Below, one piece after another: positions 42,687 through 50,619 of a stretch of DNA of 64,000 nucleotides. The position numbers and the translations under genes are program-made. How positions within the stretch are numbered: the first letter of the stretch is position 1; each line of letters begins with the position of its first letter. The DNA is from VRUE01 sp963729995 (GTDB lineage Bacteria; Actinomycetota; Thermoleophilia; Solirubrobacterales; 70-9). The stretch covers positions 868,001-932,000 of the forward strand of contig CAVSPF010000003.1 of NCBI GenBank assembly GCA_963729995.1, given 5' to 3'. A model generated the notes under the pieces. It did no database searches. It had not been told where the DNA came from and saw only the letters and a program-made list of their open reading frames with translations.

Positions 42687-44318
42687 ATGACCCAGGGACC
42701 GCGGCGCGACTCGAAGTGGTGGGGCTGGGGAGACCCGACGATCTCACCCGAGCTGGATGCCGAGGCGCTGGCGACGCTACGCGAGCGCGTCGGTGAGCTG
42801 ACACCCACGCGGCGGGCCGCCGTGTCGCCCGACGGGTTGGCGCTGCCCGAGCCCGAGCCGCTGCCGGCGGCGCTCGTCGAGGCGGTCGGCGAGGAGAGCG
42901 TCTTCACATCGACGGAGGATCGCGTGCGCCACGCGACGGGCCGTGGCTACGTCGACCTGGTGCGGCTGCGCAGCGGCCGGCTGGAGGCGGCGCCAGACGC
43001 GGTCCTGTTGCCCGCCGACGCCGAGGCGGTGCGGCGCGCGCTCGAGGCCTGCGCGGCTGAGGGCGTCGCTGTCGTGCCCTTCGGCGGCGGCACCAGCGTG
43101 GTCGGCGGAGTCGAGCCACTGCGCGACTCGCACTCGCGCTTGGTCAGCCTTGACCTGGCTCGCCTCCGGCATGTGGCGGTCGACCGCCGCTCGCTGACCG
43201 CCCGTCTGGGTGCGGGCCTGCGCGGGCCCGAAGCCGAGGCGGCCCTGTCGGTCCACGGCGTCAGCCTGGGCCACTTTCCACAGTCCTTCGAGTGCGCGAC
43301 GATCGGCGGCTTCGCCGCCACGCGCTCGGCCGGGCAGGCCTCCAGCGGCTATGGGCGCTTCGACGACCTCGTCACCGCGGTGCGCCTGATCGCTCCGGCG
43401 GGACAGCTTCGCAGCCTGGAGACGCCCCATACGGCCGCGGGCCCGTCGTTGCGCGAGCTGGTCATCGGCTCCGAGGGCGTCTTCGGGGTGATTCCCGAGG
43501 TGACCGTGCGGGTCCATCCCGCTGCCCGCGTGCGCCGCTACGAGGGCTGGCTGGCGGAGAGCTTCGAGGCGGCAGCGGAGATCGTGCGGGCCCTTGCGCA
43601 GGGGCCTGGCCTGCCCGACGTGATCAGGGTCTCCGACGAGGAGGAGACGCAGGTCTCGCTGGCGCTGTCGGGCCCACGCGGCCTCGCCGGCGCGTTACTG
43701 CGCACCTACGTCGGATTGCGCCGCAAGCGCGGCGGCGCTCTGGTCATCGTCGGGTTGGAGGGCGACGAGGAGTCGGTCGCGCGCCGCCGTGCCCTTGCGG
43801 TCCGCGCGCTGCGCCATGGCGGGGCCGCCTACCTGGGCGGGGCCGCGGGGCGCTCCTGGGAGCGAGGCCGCTTCGAGGGCCCATACCTGCGCGACACGCT
43901 GATGGACATGGGGGCGATCGTGGAGACGCTGGAGACCGCGCACACATGGTCGAAGCTCGGCGAGCTGCACGAGGCGGTGGGGGCAGCGATCCACGATTCG
44001 CTCGCGGCACAGGGCACGCCCGGCTTTGTCCTCTGCCACCTCTCGCACGCCTACGCCGACGGCGCCTCGCTCTACTTCACCTTCGTCGCCCGCGGCCACC
44101 CGGGCGAGGAGATCGAGCAGTGGCGGGCGGTCAAGCGCGCCGCCTCGGAGGCGATCATCGCCAGGGGCGGCACGATCACCCACCACCACGCGGTCGGCCG
44201 CGACCACGCCCCCTACATGGAGGCCGAGGTGGGGAGAACCGGGCTGGACGTGTTGGCGGCGGTCAAGGAACGCCTCGACCCAACCGGGATCATGAACCCC
44301 GGCAAGCTGCTCGGGTGA
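42687..44318 (+). CDS. FAD-binding oxidase, alkyldihydroxyacetonephosphate synthase-like
   Basis: A 543-residue VAO/PCMH-fold flavoprotein. The FAD-binding half has VVPFGGGTSVVGGVEP and HFPQSFECATIGGFAATRSAGQASSGYGRFDDLV. The start KWWGWGDP and the C-terminal THHHAVGRDHAPYMEAEVG with a His triplet are hallmarks of alkyl-DHAP synthases. ERLDPTGIMNPGKLLG ends the family. Alkyl-DHAP synthase makes the ether bond of ether lipids by swapping an acyl for a fatty alcohol. Bacterial homologues are often annotated only as FAD-linked oxidases, so the reaction is inferred. Its stop codon lies in the 5' arm of the terminator stem that follows. Confidence 0.85.
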   Translation: MTQGPRRDSKWWGWGDPTISPELDAEALATLRERVGELTPTRRAAVSPDGLALPEPEPLPAALVEAVGEESVFTSTEDRVRHATGRGYVDLVRLRSGRLEAAPDAVLLPADAEAVRRALEACAAEGVAVVPFGGGTSVVGGVEPLRDSHSRLVSLDLARLRHVAVDRRSLTARLGAGLRGPEAEAALSVHGVSLGHFPQSFECATIGGFAATRSAGQASSGYGRFDDLVTAVRLIAPAGQLRSLETPHTAAGPSLRELVIGSEGVFGVIPEVTVRVHPAARVRRYEGWLAESFEAAAEIVRALAQGPGLPDVIRVSDEEETQVSLALSGPRGLAGALLRTYVGLRRKRGGALVIVGLEGDEESVARRRALAVRALRHGGAAYLGGAAGRSWERGRFEGPYLRDTLMDMGAIVETLETAHTWSKLGELHEAVGAAIHDSLAAQGTPGFVLCHLSHAYADGASLYFTFVARGHPGEEIEQWRAVKRAASEAIIARGGTITHHHAVGRDHAPYMEAEVGRTGLDVLAAVKERLDPTGIMNPGKLLG

Positions 44319-44407
44319 CGTGACCTGCGCATCTCTGCGTCCTCGGTCGCTCGCGTGCAGAGCACGCCACGCTCCCTGCGTCCTTGACCTGCTTGGTCAC
44401 GTCACCC
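44313..44407. terminator. Stem-loop between convergent genes carrying copy 1 of a 50-bp repeat
   Basis: A perfect 13-bp stem (44313-44325 with 44395-44407) encloses 69 nt and is followed by GGGTTATTTTTTG, a T-run facing the plus strand. The stem includes the upstream gene's stop. Most of the loop is the 50-bp repeat. Confidence 0.75.
44337..44386 (-). repeat. 50-bp repeat, copy 1
   Basis: The reverse complement of this segment matches 45798-45847 at 49 of 50 positions. It contains a small GCGTGC/GCACGC hairpin. Confidence 0.9.
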
Positions 44408-44410
44408 GGG

Positions 44411-45283
44411 TTATTTTTTGACGATTGGGCCGGTGATTTCGCCACTGAGGACGTCGGTGCCTGTGAAGGGGGGCAGGCTCTTTTCCTTTTTCGCCTGCGC
44501 AACCTCGCGCCTGTAGGCCGCGTCCGAGGTGAGCGAGACGTGGATCTGTTTGAAGGCGCCGGCGGCGACGTAGGCGAGCAGTTCGGCGGGGAGCGGGAAG
44601 CGAACGCCGAGCCGGCCTTCCTTGGCCACCTTCGCGGCGCCGACCCGCAGGACGAGCTTCGGCGACCGGTAGAGCCAGACGGTGTAGGACTGGCCCGGCG
44701 GTGAGGGTTCCAGCCCCCGAGCGACCACCTGGAGCACAACTTCCTTGCCGAGCCGTCCGAACAGCGCCTGCCCGCTGGCGTTGCCGCCACCGACCGGCCG
44801 CAGGACGGCTTGGGTGAGCCGCTTCGAGCCCACCGTGGTACCCGAGCCGCTGGCCGGCGTGGCGCCCTTGCTGCTGGTGCTCGATCCCGAGCCGCCGCCG
44901 ATGTTCACAGTGCCCGTCGCGAAGAGCACGATCAGCGCCACCACGACCACGCCGCCGATCAGTTCGTACAGCCGGCGCCGGTCCTTGGTCAGGCGGGCCC
45001 GCGGCAGCGATGGAGCCGCTGGTCTGAACGGCGGAGCAGGAGGAGGCGGTGTCTGCGGCGCGGCCTCGCGCATCCTGGGCGGCGGTGGTGGGGGTGGGGG
45101 TGGGGGAAGGGGAGCACGCTCTCCGGACTCCCCCTCCATCCGGTCCAACTCCGCCAGCGCCTCTCGCACCCTGGCGCGAACCTCATCGACGCTCAACCCC
45201 ATCAGAGCGCCGATGTCCTCGTAGCCGTGCTCGCGCTGCGCCAGCAGTCTGAGCAGCGCTTTCTGGTCGTCGGTGAGCGGCAC
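44411..45283 (-). CDS. Membrane protein: sigma-region-4-like HTH, transmembrane helix, RskA-like outer domain
   Basis: A 290-residue protein. Residues 1-50 (LTDDQKALLRLLAQREHGYEDIGALMGLSVDEVRARVREAL) resemble a sigma-70 region 4 helix-turn-helix. A poly-Pro linker with ten Pro in a row follows, then one membrane helix (about 108-126, LIGGVVVVALIVLFATGTV). The outer part (about 150-285; SYTVWLYRSPKLVLRVGAAKV) resembles the C-terminal domain of RskA anti-sigma factors. Role unknown; a membrane-tethered regulator is plausible. Start: GTG 45283, 9 nt after a minus-strand TAGGCT, with no Shine-Dalgarno. Confidence 0.75.
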   Translation of the reverse strand: MPLTDDQKALLRLLAQREHGYEDIGALMGLSVDEVRARVREALAELDRMEGESGERAPLPPPPPPPPPPRMREAAPQTPPPPAPPFRPAAPSLPRARLTKDRRRLYELIGGVVVVALIVLFATGTVNIGGGSGSSTSSKGATPASGSGTTVGSKRLTQAVLRPVGGGNASGQALFGRLGKEVVLQVVARGLEPSPPGQSYTVWLYRSPKLVLRVGAAKVAKEGRLGVRFPLPAELLAYVAAGAFKQIHVSLTSDAAYRREVAQAKKEKSLPPFTGTDVLSGEITGPIVKK

Positions 45284-45292
45284 GGGCAGGGA

Positions 45293-45298
45293 AGCCTA
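45293..45298 (-). promoter_or_regulatory. Candidate -10 element (TAGGCT) of the HTH-TM protein gene
   Basis: On the minus strand the hexamer ends 9 nt before the GTG at 45283, with no Shine-Dalgarno between. Confidence 0.4.
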
Positions 45299-45373
45299 CG
45301 GCAGACAGGCGGTTGGCCACGCGTGCCGTCGGTCACGCGCCGATTGGCACCGCCTGTCCGGCGCCGCCCCGGA

Positions 45374-45379
45374 TAGGGT
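45374..45379 (+). promoter_or_regulatory. Candidate -10 element (TAGGGT) of the thioesterase gene
   Basis: The hexamer ends 10 nt before the ATG at 45390, with no Shine-Dalgarno. Confidence 0.4.
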
Positions 45380-45389
45380 CTGCGCCGCC

Positions 45390-45797
45390 ATGACGGACGA
45401 TCCACGCGGGCTCCAGTCCCAGTTCGACTTGCTCATCGACACCGAATGGCTGAGCGACGATCCGGAGGACGCCAGGGCGCGCCTGCGGATGCGTGACGAG
45501 CTGCGCCAGCCGGCCGGCCTCATGCACGGGGGAGTGATGTCGTCCCTGGTCGAGAGCGTCTGCTCGCGGGCCACCGCGCTGGCGGTGCTCGGCAACGGCA
45601 TGATGGCCATGGGCCAGTCGATCAGCGTCAGCTTCCTGCGGCCGATCACCGAGGGCTCGGCTGAGGTGCATGCGCAGGCTCGCCACCGTGGCCGCACGAC
45701 GTGGGTCTGGGACGCCGAGGTCAAAGACGCGGACGGGCGGCTTTGCGCCCTCGCCCAGATGACGATTGCCGTTAGGCCGTTGTCAAACCAAGCCTGA
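45390..45797 (+). CDS. PaaI-type hotdog-fold thioesterase
   Basis: A 135-residue hotdog protein, probably hydrolysing acyl-CoA thioesters. The catalytic region GLMHGGVMSSLVESVCSRA matches the PaaI HGG-x-x-x-x-L-x-(E/D) motif. QSISVSFLRPITEGSAEVHA and VWDAEVKDADGRLCALAQMTIAV are the later strands. A longer upstream frame exists, but the ATG at 45390 fits family length. The substrate is unknown. Lipid-related genes nearby (AGPS-like, WS/DGAT, SCP2 thiolase) are consistent with acyl-CoA metabolism. Confidence 0.87.
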   Translation: MTDDPRGLQSQFDLLIDTEWLSDDPEDARARLRMRDELRQPAGLMHGGVMSSLVESVCSRATALAVLGNGMMAMGQSISVSFLRPITEGSAEVHAQARHRGRTTWVWDAEVKDADGRLCALAQMTIAVRPLSNQA

Positions 45798-45865
45798 CAA
45801 GGACACAGGGAGCGTGGCGTGCTCTGCACGCGAGCGACCGAGGACGCCGTCAGGCGCCGGTTTGA
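45783..45865. terminator. Stem-loop between convergent genes carrying copy 2 of the 50-bp repeat
   Basis: TCAAACC and GCCTGAC (45783-45789, 45792-45798) pair with GTCAGGC and GGTTTGA (45849-45855, 45859-45865). The loop is almost exactly the 50-bp repeat. The thioesterase stop lies in the stem. Confidence 0.65.
45798..45847 (+). repeat. 50-bp repeat, copy 2
   Basis: Inverted relative to copy 1 (44337-44386), with one mismatch in 50 positions. Confidence 0.9.
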
Positions 45866-45871
45866 AACGGT

Positions 45872-47542
45872 CTAACCCCCGAAGCGGTTTGTGATTGGCA
45901 GGCGGCGGTCGCGACCGAAGGCCTTCGGGGTGATGCGGATGCCCGGGGCAGCCTGGCGGCGCTTGTACTCGGCGTGATCGACCATCTGGATCACCATGTC
46001 GACGACCTCGGCCGGCAGCCCCGCGGCGATCATCTCCTCGCGCCCTTCGTCACGCTCGACGTAGGCCTCCAGGACCCGGTCGAGCACCTCGTAGGGCGGG
46101 AGGGAGTCGGTGTCGCGCTGGTCGGGTCGCAACTCCGCCGACGGCGCTCGCTCCAGCACCGAGGCGGGGATCAGCTCGCTGCCCGCCTCCTGATTGCGGC
46201 GGCGAACCAGCTCGTATACGAGCGTCTTCGGCACGTCCTTGATCGCCGCGAAGCCACCCGCCATGTCGCCGTAGAGCGTCGCGTAGCCAACCGACATCTC
46301 GCTCTTGTTGCCGGTCGTCAGCACCAGCCAGCCGTGCTTGTTGGAGAGCGCCATCATCAGGTTGCCCCTGATCCGGGCCTGAACGTTCTCCGCGGCGAGA
46401 TCGGGCTCGGAGGCCCGGGTCGGGTCACGGGGGAGCGGCTCCGCGCCGGCGCCGTTCGGGTCGGCGCGGGCGAAGGCGTCGGCGAGCGCCTCGTCGTATG
46501 CCGCCATCGCGCCGGCGATCGGGATCTCGATGCTCTCGGCACCGAGGTTGGCGGCGATGGTCCGCGCGTCCTCCTGCGTCTCGGCGCTGGAGTGGGGCGA
46601 GGGCATCACGACGCAGCTGACGTTGCCGGCGCCGATCGCGTCGGTGGCGAGCAGGGCCACCAGCGCCGAGTCGATGCCGCCCGAGAGCGCCAGGCCGACG
46701 TGACGGAAGCCGTTCTTGCGGACGTAGTCGCGAAGGCCGACGACGAGCGCGCCGTAGACCTCCGCGAGGTCTGGCAGGGGCTCCGCGAGCTGGACAGGAG
46801 CTGAGCAGGGCAGCTCGCACACGAGCAGCTCCTCCTCGAATTGCGCGGCGCGGGCGACGACCTTTCCGGTTGGGTCGACCACGAAGCTGTGGCCGTCGAA
46901 GACGAGCTCGTCCTGCCCCCCCACCAGGTTGCAGAAGGCGAGGTGTGTCCCGTACGCCCTGGCGCGTTCGGCGAACATCGCCTCCCGCTCACGCCCCTTG
47001 CCACGGTGGTAGGGGGAGCCCGACGGGTTTGCGATCAGCTCGGCGCCGCCGGCAGCCTCGGTCGAGGCCGGGGCGCCCTCCACCCAAACGTCCTCGCAGA
47101 TCGTCAGTCCCACCCGCGCCCCGGCGACGTCGATCGTCGCCGGTTCGGTCCCGGGGATGAAGTAGCGCTGCTCGTCGAAGACCGCGTAGTTCGGCAGCCG
47201 GTTCTTGCGGTAGACGGCGCGGACGCCGCCGTTCGCAAGCACGGCGAGCGAGTTGTGCGCGCGGCGGAAGTCGCCGCCGCCCGCCACCGGCTCGGCGAAG
47301 CCCACCAGCACCACCATCTCGTGCACGCCGCGCGCCAGCTCCTCGACCGCCCGCCGGTTCGCCTCGACGAAGTGGCGCTTCAGGTAGAGGTCCTCGGCCG
47401 GGTAGCCGGAGACGCACAGCTCGGGAAAGATGACCAGGTCCGCGGCCTGGGCGCTGGCGCGAGCGATCCATTCGGCGATCTTCGCGGCGTTGCCGTCGAT
47501 GTCACCGACGGTTGGGTCGATCTGGGCCAGCGCTAGGCGCAA
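45872..47542 (-). CDS. nadE: Glutamine-dependent NAD+ synthetase
   Basis: Two-domain enzyme (556 residues) amidating nicotinate adenine dinucleotide with glutamine as nitrogen donor. The N-terminal nitrilase domain has Glu41 (IFPELCVSGYP), Lys113 (YRKNRLPNYAVFDE) and Cys149 (LTICEDVW). The C-terminal ATP-pyrophosphatase domain has LALSGGIDSALVALLATDA, LTTGNKSEMSVGYATLYGDMAGG and DHAEYKRRQAAPGIRITPKAFGRDRRLPI. The best start is TTG at 47542, preceded by GGAGG at an 8-nt spacing. The frame continues open far upstream, but that part is antisense to the metalloprotease gene and not protein-like. Confidence 0.95.
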   Translation of the reverse strand: MRLALAQIDPTVGDIDGNAAKIAEWIARASAQAADLVIFPELCVSGYPAEDLYLKRHFVEANRRAVEELARGVHEMVVLVGFAEPVAGGGDFRRAHNSLAVLANGGVRAVYRKNRLPNYAVFDEQRYFIPGTEPATIDVAGARVGLTICEDVWVEGAPASTEAAGGAELIANPSGSPYHRGKGREREAMFAERARAYGTHLAFCNLVGGQDELVFDGHSFVVDPTGKVVARAAQFEEELLVCELPCSAPVQLAEPLPDLAEVYGALVVGLRDYVRKNGFRHVGLALSGGIDSALVALLATDAIGAGNVSCVVMPSPHSSAETQEDARTIAANLGAESIEIPIAGAMAAYDEALADAFARADPNGAGAEPLPRDPTRASEPDLAAENVQARIRGNLMMALSNKHGWLVLTTGNKSEMSVGYATLYGDMAGGFAAIKDVPKTLVYELVRRRNQEAGSELIPASVLERAPSAELRPDQRDTDSLPPYEVLDRVLEAYVERDEGREEMIAAGLPAEVVDMVIQMVDHAEYKRRQAAPGIRITPKAFGRDRRLPITNRFGG

Positions 47543-47614
47543 GAAGGGAACCTCCGGAAGCTCACGGCCTGAAGTATCGCCGTCAGGCGTCGCTGGAAGC
47601 GTCTGGCCAGCATG

Positions 47615-47620
47615 TAAATT
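47615..47620 (+). promoter_or_regulatory. Candidate -10 element (TAAATT) of the metalloprotease gene, leaderless
   Basis: The hexamer ends 6 nt before the GTG at 47627, with no Shine-Dalgarno. Confidence 0.45.
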
Positions 47621-47626
47621 GACGCG

Positions 47627-48997
47627 GTGCGGGCCTACTGGCGATTGATCGGGACCGTGCTCGCATCCGTGGCCCTGTTGTCGATTGCCCCCGCCGCCGC
47701 GTTGGCGCAGGACCAGTGGACGTTCCGGGTGCCGGCGGCCCGTCCGACCGGCCAGCCCGGCCCCGGCCGTCACATCTACACGGTCCCCGAAGCGCCGCAG
47801 TCTCCCGCCTGCGCTGGAAGCTTCTGCATCCACTGGGTCGCCGAAGGGTTCAGCGCCCCCAACCTCAGCGATTCCAACGGCAACGGAATCCCGGATTTCG
47901 TCGAGCAGGTGCAGCGCGTAGCCGAGCACGTCCAGTCGGTCGAGAACGGCAAGCTCGGCTGGCGCAGGCCGAAGTCCGATGGCCGCAGGGGTGGCGGCTG
48001 GGGAAAGACGGACGTCTATCTGAAGCAGATCCGTCGCGGGCTGTTCGGCTACGCGGTTCCGGACCGGGGCCAGGCAAGGGGGTCCCACCGGCTTCCCCAC
48101 AGGCTGTACGGCTACCTGGTGCTGGACAACGACTACACCCCCTTCGAGTTTCCCGGCACGACCCAGCTGAACGACCTCAAGGTCACCTTCGCCCACGAGT
48201 ACAACCACATCCTCCAGATGGGCTACGACGCCTACCAGGACGACTGGTTCGCCGAGGCGACGGCCGTTTGGATGGAGGACCAGGTCTATGGCGGCATCGA
48301 CGACTATCTGCGTTACGTGCGGCGCTGGGTCCACCTCTTCGCCACGCCGTTGACGGCGAGCTCCATCAAGGAGTACGGCTCCGCCGTCTGGAACGAATGG
48401 CTCTCGCACCGCTACGGGCCTGACATCGTCCGCAGCGCCTGGGCGCGTGCCATCCACACAAAGCCGGCCGGCTTCTCGGTGGCCGCCTATAACTCGGCGA
48501 TCGAAGCCGCCGGCAGCTCCGACTTCGGCCACGACTTCGCGCGCTTCGCCCGCGACCTTGCCGAGTGGCGCACGGGATCGGTCTTCCGCGAGGGTCGGCT
48601 CTACCCCGACATGCCACGGCAGGGCAGCCTTCCGCGCGACGGGCGCCCCGTGCGCCGGGTCCTCAATCACGCAACGTTCCAGCTGCTGCGCGTCCAGGCC
48701 CGCGGCGGCCGCGCTGTCATCGCCAGAGCCGTCGCACCGCGGGGGATCGCCGCCGGGCTCGCCCTCGTGGGGCGGATCGGCGGCGAGCTGCACGGCCGTG
48801 CGATATCGAGGCTTAGCTTCGAGCAGCGTGGCGGTGCGATGACCGTGCGCCTTGCCCGTCCCGGTCGCTTCCAGCGCATCACCGTCGTCGTGGTCAACGC
48901 CGACACCAGGGCGGCCGGCTTCAGCGCTCGCCGCTTCGACTGGAACTACCTGACGGACGCCGTCCCGTTCCGGGTCCGTGCTCGCGTCGCTCGCTGA
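47627..48997 (+). CDS. Secreted zinc metalloprotease-like protein (MXAN_6640-type)
   Basis: A 456-residue exported protein with a clear signal peptide (VLASVALLSIAPAAALAQ). A loop of dockerin/thrombospondin type, SDSNGNGIPDFVE, probably binds calcium. The zincin motif is TFAHEYNHILQ (His190, Glu191, His194), followed by WFAEATAVWMED with Glu210 as a likely third ligand (gluzincin spacing). The C-terminal 120 residues are beta-rich. No substrate can be named. The 3' end overlaps the convergent acyltransferase gene by 52 nt. Confidence 0.78.
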   Translation: MRAYWRLIGTVLASVALLSIAPAAALAQDQWTFRVPAARPTGQPGPGRHIYTVPEAPQSPACAGSFCIHWVAEGFSAPNLSDSNGNGIPDFVEQVQRVAEHVQSVENGKLGWRRPKSDGRRGGGWGKTDVYLKQIRRGLFGYAVPDRGQARGSHRLPHRLYGYLVLDNDYTPFEFPGTTQLNDLKVTFAHEYNHILQMGYDAYQDDWFAEATAVWMEDQVYGGIDDYLRYVRRWVHLFATPLTASSIKEYGSAVWNEWLSHRYGPDIVRSAWARAIHTKPAGFSVAAYNSAIEAAGSSDFGHDFARFARDLAEWRTGSVFREGRLYPDMPRQGSLPRDGRPVRRVLNHATFQLLRVQARGGRAVIARAVAPRGIAAGLALVGRIGGELHGRAISRLSFEQRGGAMTVRLARPGRFQRITVVVVNADTRAAGFSARRFDWNYLTDAVPFRVRARVAR

Positions 48998-50403
48998 GCG
49001 TTCTTGCGCCGCTGCTTCGGCACCGTGTCGACGATCTCCTTGACCGACGCCTCGAGATCGAGGGCGAAGCTGTCGAGGTCCGCCATCGCGTCGTAGTCGC
49101 CAACCAGCCCGAAGTCGACCTGGCCGTTGTAGGACATCACTCCGATGCAGAGTGCCTGGCGGCGGGCCAACGGCACCATCGGGAAGATCGCCTCCATCTT
49201 CCGGCCCAGCACGTAAAGCGGGAACTGAGGCCCCGGCACATTCGTGACGACAAGATTGAAGAAGCGCTGGGCGCGTTGCAGGCGGGCGGCCTGCGAAGCG
49301 ATTGTCGGGGGCGCGAAGTCCGTGAGCTTGGTGAGGATTTCGGCGCCAACCGCTTGCCCGGAGCCCTTCAGGTCACCCATGGTCTCGGTGACCACGTGCA
49401 GCCGCTCGACCGGGTCCCGGCACCAGACGGGGAGCGGGGCCATCATCGCCGAGACACGGTTGCCAAGCGCGCCGTGCTCCTCGTCGGCGCGGGTGCTCAC
49501 CGGCACCATCGCCCGGATCTTGAGACCCTCGGTATCGTGGCCGCGCGCGCGCAGGTAGCTGCCGAGCGCCCCCGTGACGACCGCTAGGACGACGTCGTTG
49601 ACGGTCCCGCCATGCTCGTTCTTGACTCGCTTGAAGTCGTCAAGGTCGGCGCGGACGAAGGCGAAGCGGCGGTGGGGGCCGATATCGACGTTGAATGGCG
49701 TCGGAGGGGCGGACATCCCGACCTCCAGGAGCTTCCCGGTGGCCCCGATCCCGCTCAGGACCTGGCGCGGGCCGCGCAGCACCGCCCGCACACCGCGAAC
49801 GATCTCCCGCGGGCTGGTTGCGCGCTCGTGCAACGCATCGCGGAGCAGGTCCAGGTCGGTCGGTTCGGGCCGGGGCGCCCACTTCGGCGGATGCACGGGA
49901 GGCGCCACCGGCTCCTCGCTCGCATCGAAGAGGACCGTGGTGATGTCGACCCCCGAGATCCCGTCGACGAGCGCGTGATGACTCTTGCCGATGATCGCGA
50001 AGCGATCGCCCTCGAGACCCTCGACGAGCCACAGCTCCCAGAGGGGCTTGGTGCGGTCGAGCTGCTGCGAGAAGATGCGAGCCGCCAGGTTGCGCAGCTG
50101 CTCCTCGGAGCCGGGCGCCGGCAGCGCGGTGCGGCGAACGTGGTAGTTGAGGTTGAGGAAGGGATCGTCGACCCAGACCGGGCGGCCCTGGGCGAGGGGC
50201 ACGAAGCGCAGCTTCTGGCGGAAGCGCGGCACGAGGTGCAGCCGTGACTCGATGTGGTCGCGAAACTCGCCATGACTGGGCGGCGAGCCCGTGAAGAGGA
50301 TCGTCGAGGCGACGTGCATGTGAGCCCCGGCGCGCTCCATATGAAGGAACGAAGCGTCCAGCCCGCTCAGCCGATCCACGCTCACGACACCATCTTCGCA
50401 CAC
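48946..50403 (-). CDS. Wax ester synthase/diacylglycerol acyltransferase (WS/DGAT)
   Basis: A 485-residue bacterial WS/DGAT that acylates fatty alcohols or diacylglycerol from acyl-CoA for storage lipid. The active-site motif HHxxxDG is intact (SHHALVDGISG; His142-His143, Asp147). RLSGLDASFLHME and the HVASTILF region mark the N-terminus, NDVVLAVVTGALGSYL and VVTNVPGPQFPLYVLG the C-terminal domain. A GTG at 50403 is used; an in-frame GTG at 50385 gives the more usual MSVDRLSGLDASF. The tail is basic. Fatty alcohol or alkyl-DHAP chemistry may connect with the alkyl-DHAP-synthase-like gene at 42687. Confidence 0.92.
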   Translation of the reverse strand: MCEDGVVSVDRLSGLDASFLHMERAGAHMHVASTILFTGSPPSHGEFRDHIESRLHLVPRFRQKLRFVPLAQGRPVWVDDPFLNLNYHVRRTALPAPGSEEQLRNLAARIFSQQLDRTKPLWELWLVEGLEGDRFAIIGKSHHALVDGISGVDITTVLFDASEEPVAPPVHPPKWAPRPEPTDLDLLRDALHERATSPREIVRGVRAVLRGPRQVLSGIGATGKLLEVGMSAPPTPFNVDIGPHRRFAFVRADLDDFKRVKNEHGGTVNDVVLAVVTGALGSYLRARGHDTEGLKIRAMVPVSTRADEEHGALGNRVSAMMAPLPVWCRDPVERLHVVTETMGDLKGSGQAVGAEILTKLTDFAPPTIASQAARLQRAQRFFNLVVTNVPGPQFPLYVLGRKMEAIFPMVPLARRQALCIGVMSYNGQVDFGLVGDYDAMADLDSFALDLEASVKEIVDTVPKQRRKNAQRATRARTRNGTASVR

Positions 50404-50619
50404 CGCGACCTGAGCGCAGATCGGGCACCAAGATGGCTTGCCAGAGCCGTTTGAACCGCTTCATGCGCCGTGACACCGTGTGACGAGAGTCACTCCCGGA
50501 GACGCCCCGCGTCCCTACCGTGCGCCGTCGGCCCCAAGCAATCCATCTGCCGAGTCTCACCACGAAGCCGCCCCCAGCGGCTCGCTGCGTAGGCAGACGA
50601 GAAAGCGAGTTGACACACG
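50404..50619. other. Intergenic region between divergent WS/DGAT and RlpA-like genes
   Basis: This 216-nt stretch has no convincing gene. It must carry the two divergent promoters, but no confident -35/-10 pair was found. TTGACACAC at 50610-50618 lies directly before the next ATG. Confidence 0.4.

Noticed and set aside
47543..48793. N-terminal extension of nadE by over 400 codons
   Set aside because: The upstream part is antisense to the metalloprotease gene and not protein-like; a TTG with a good Shine-Dalgarno at 47542 gives the standard NadE length.
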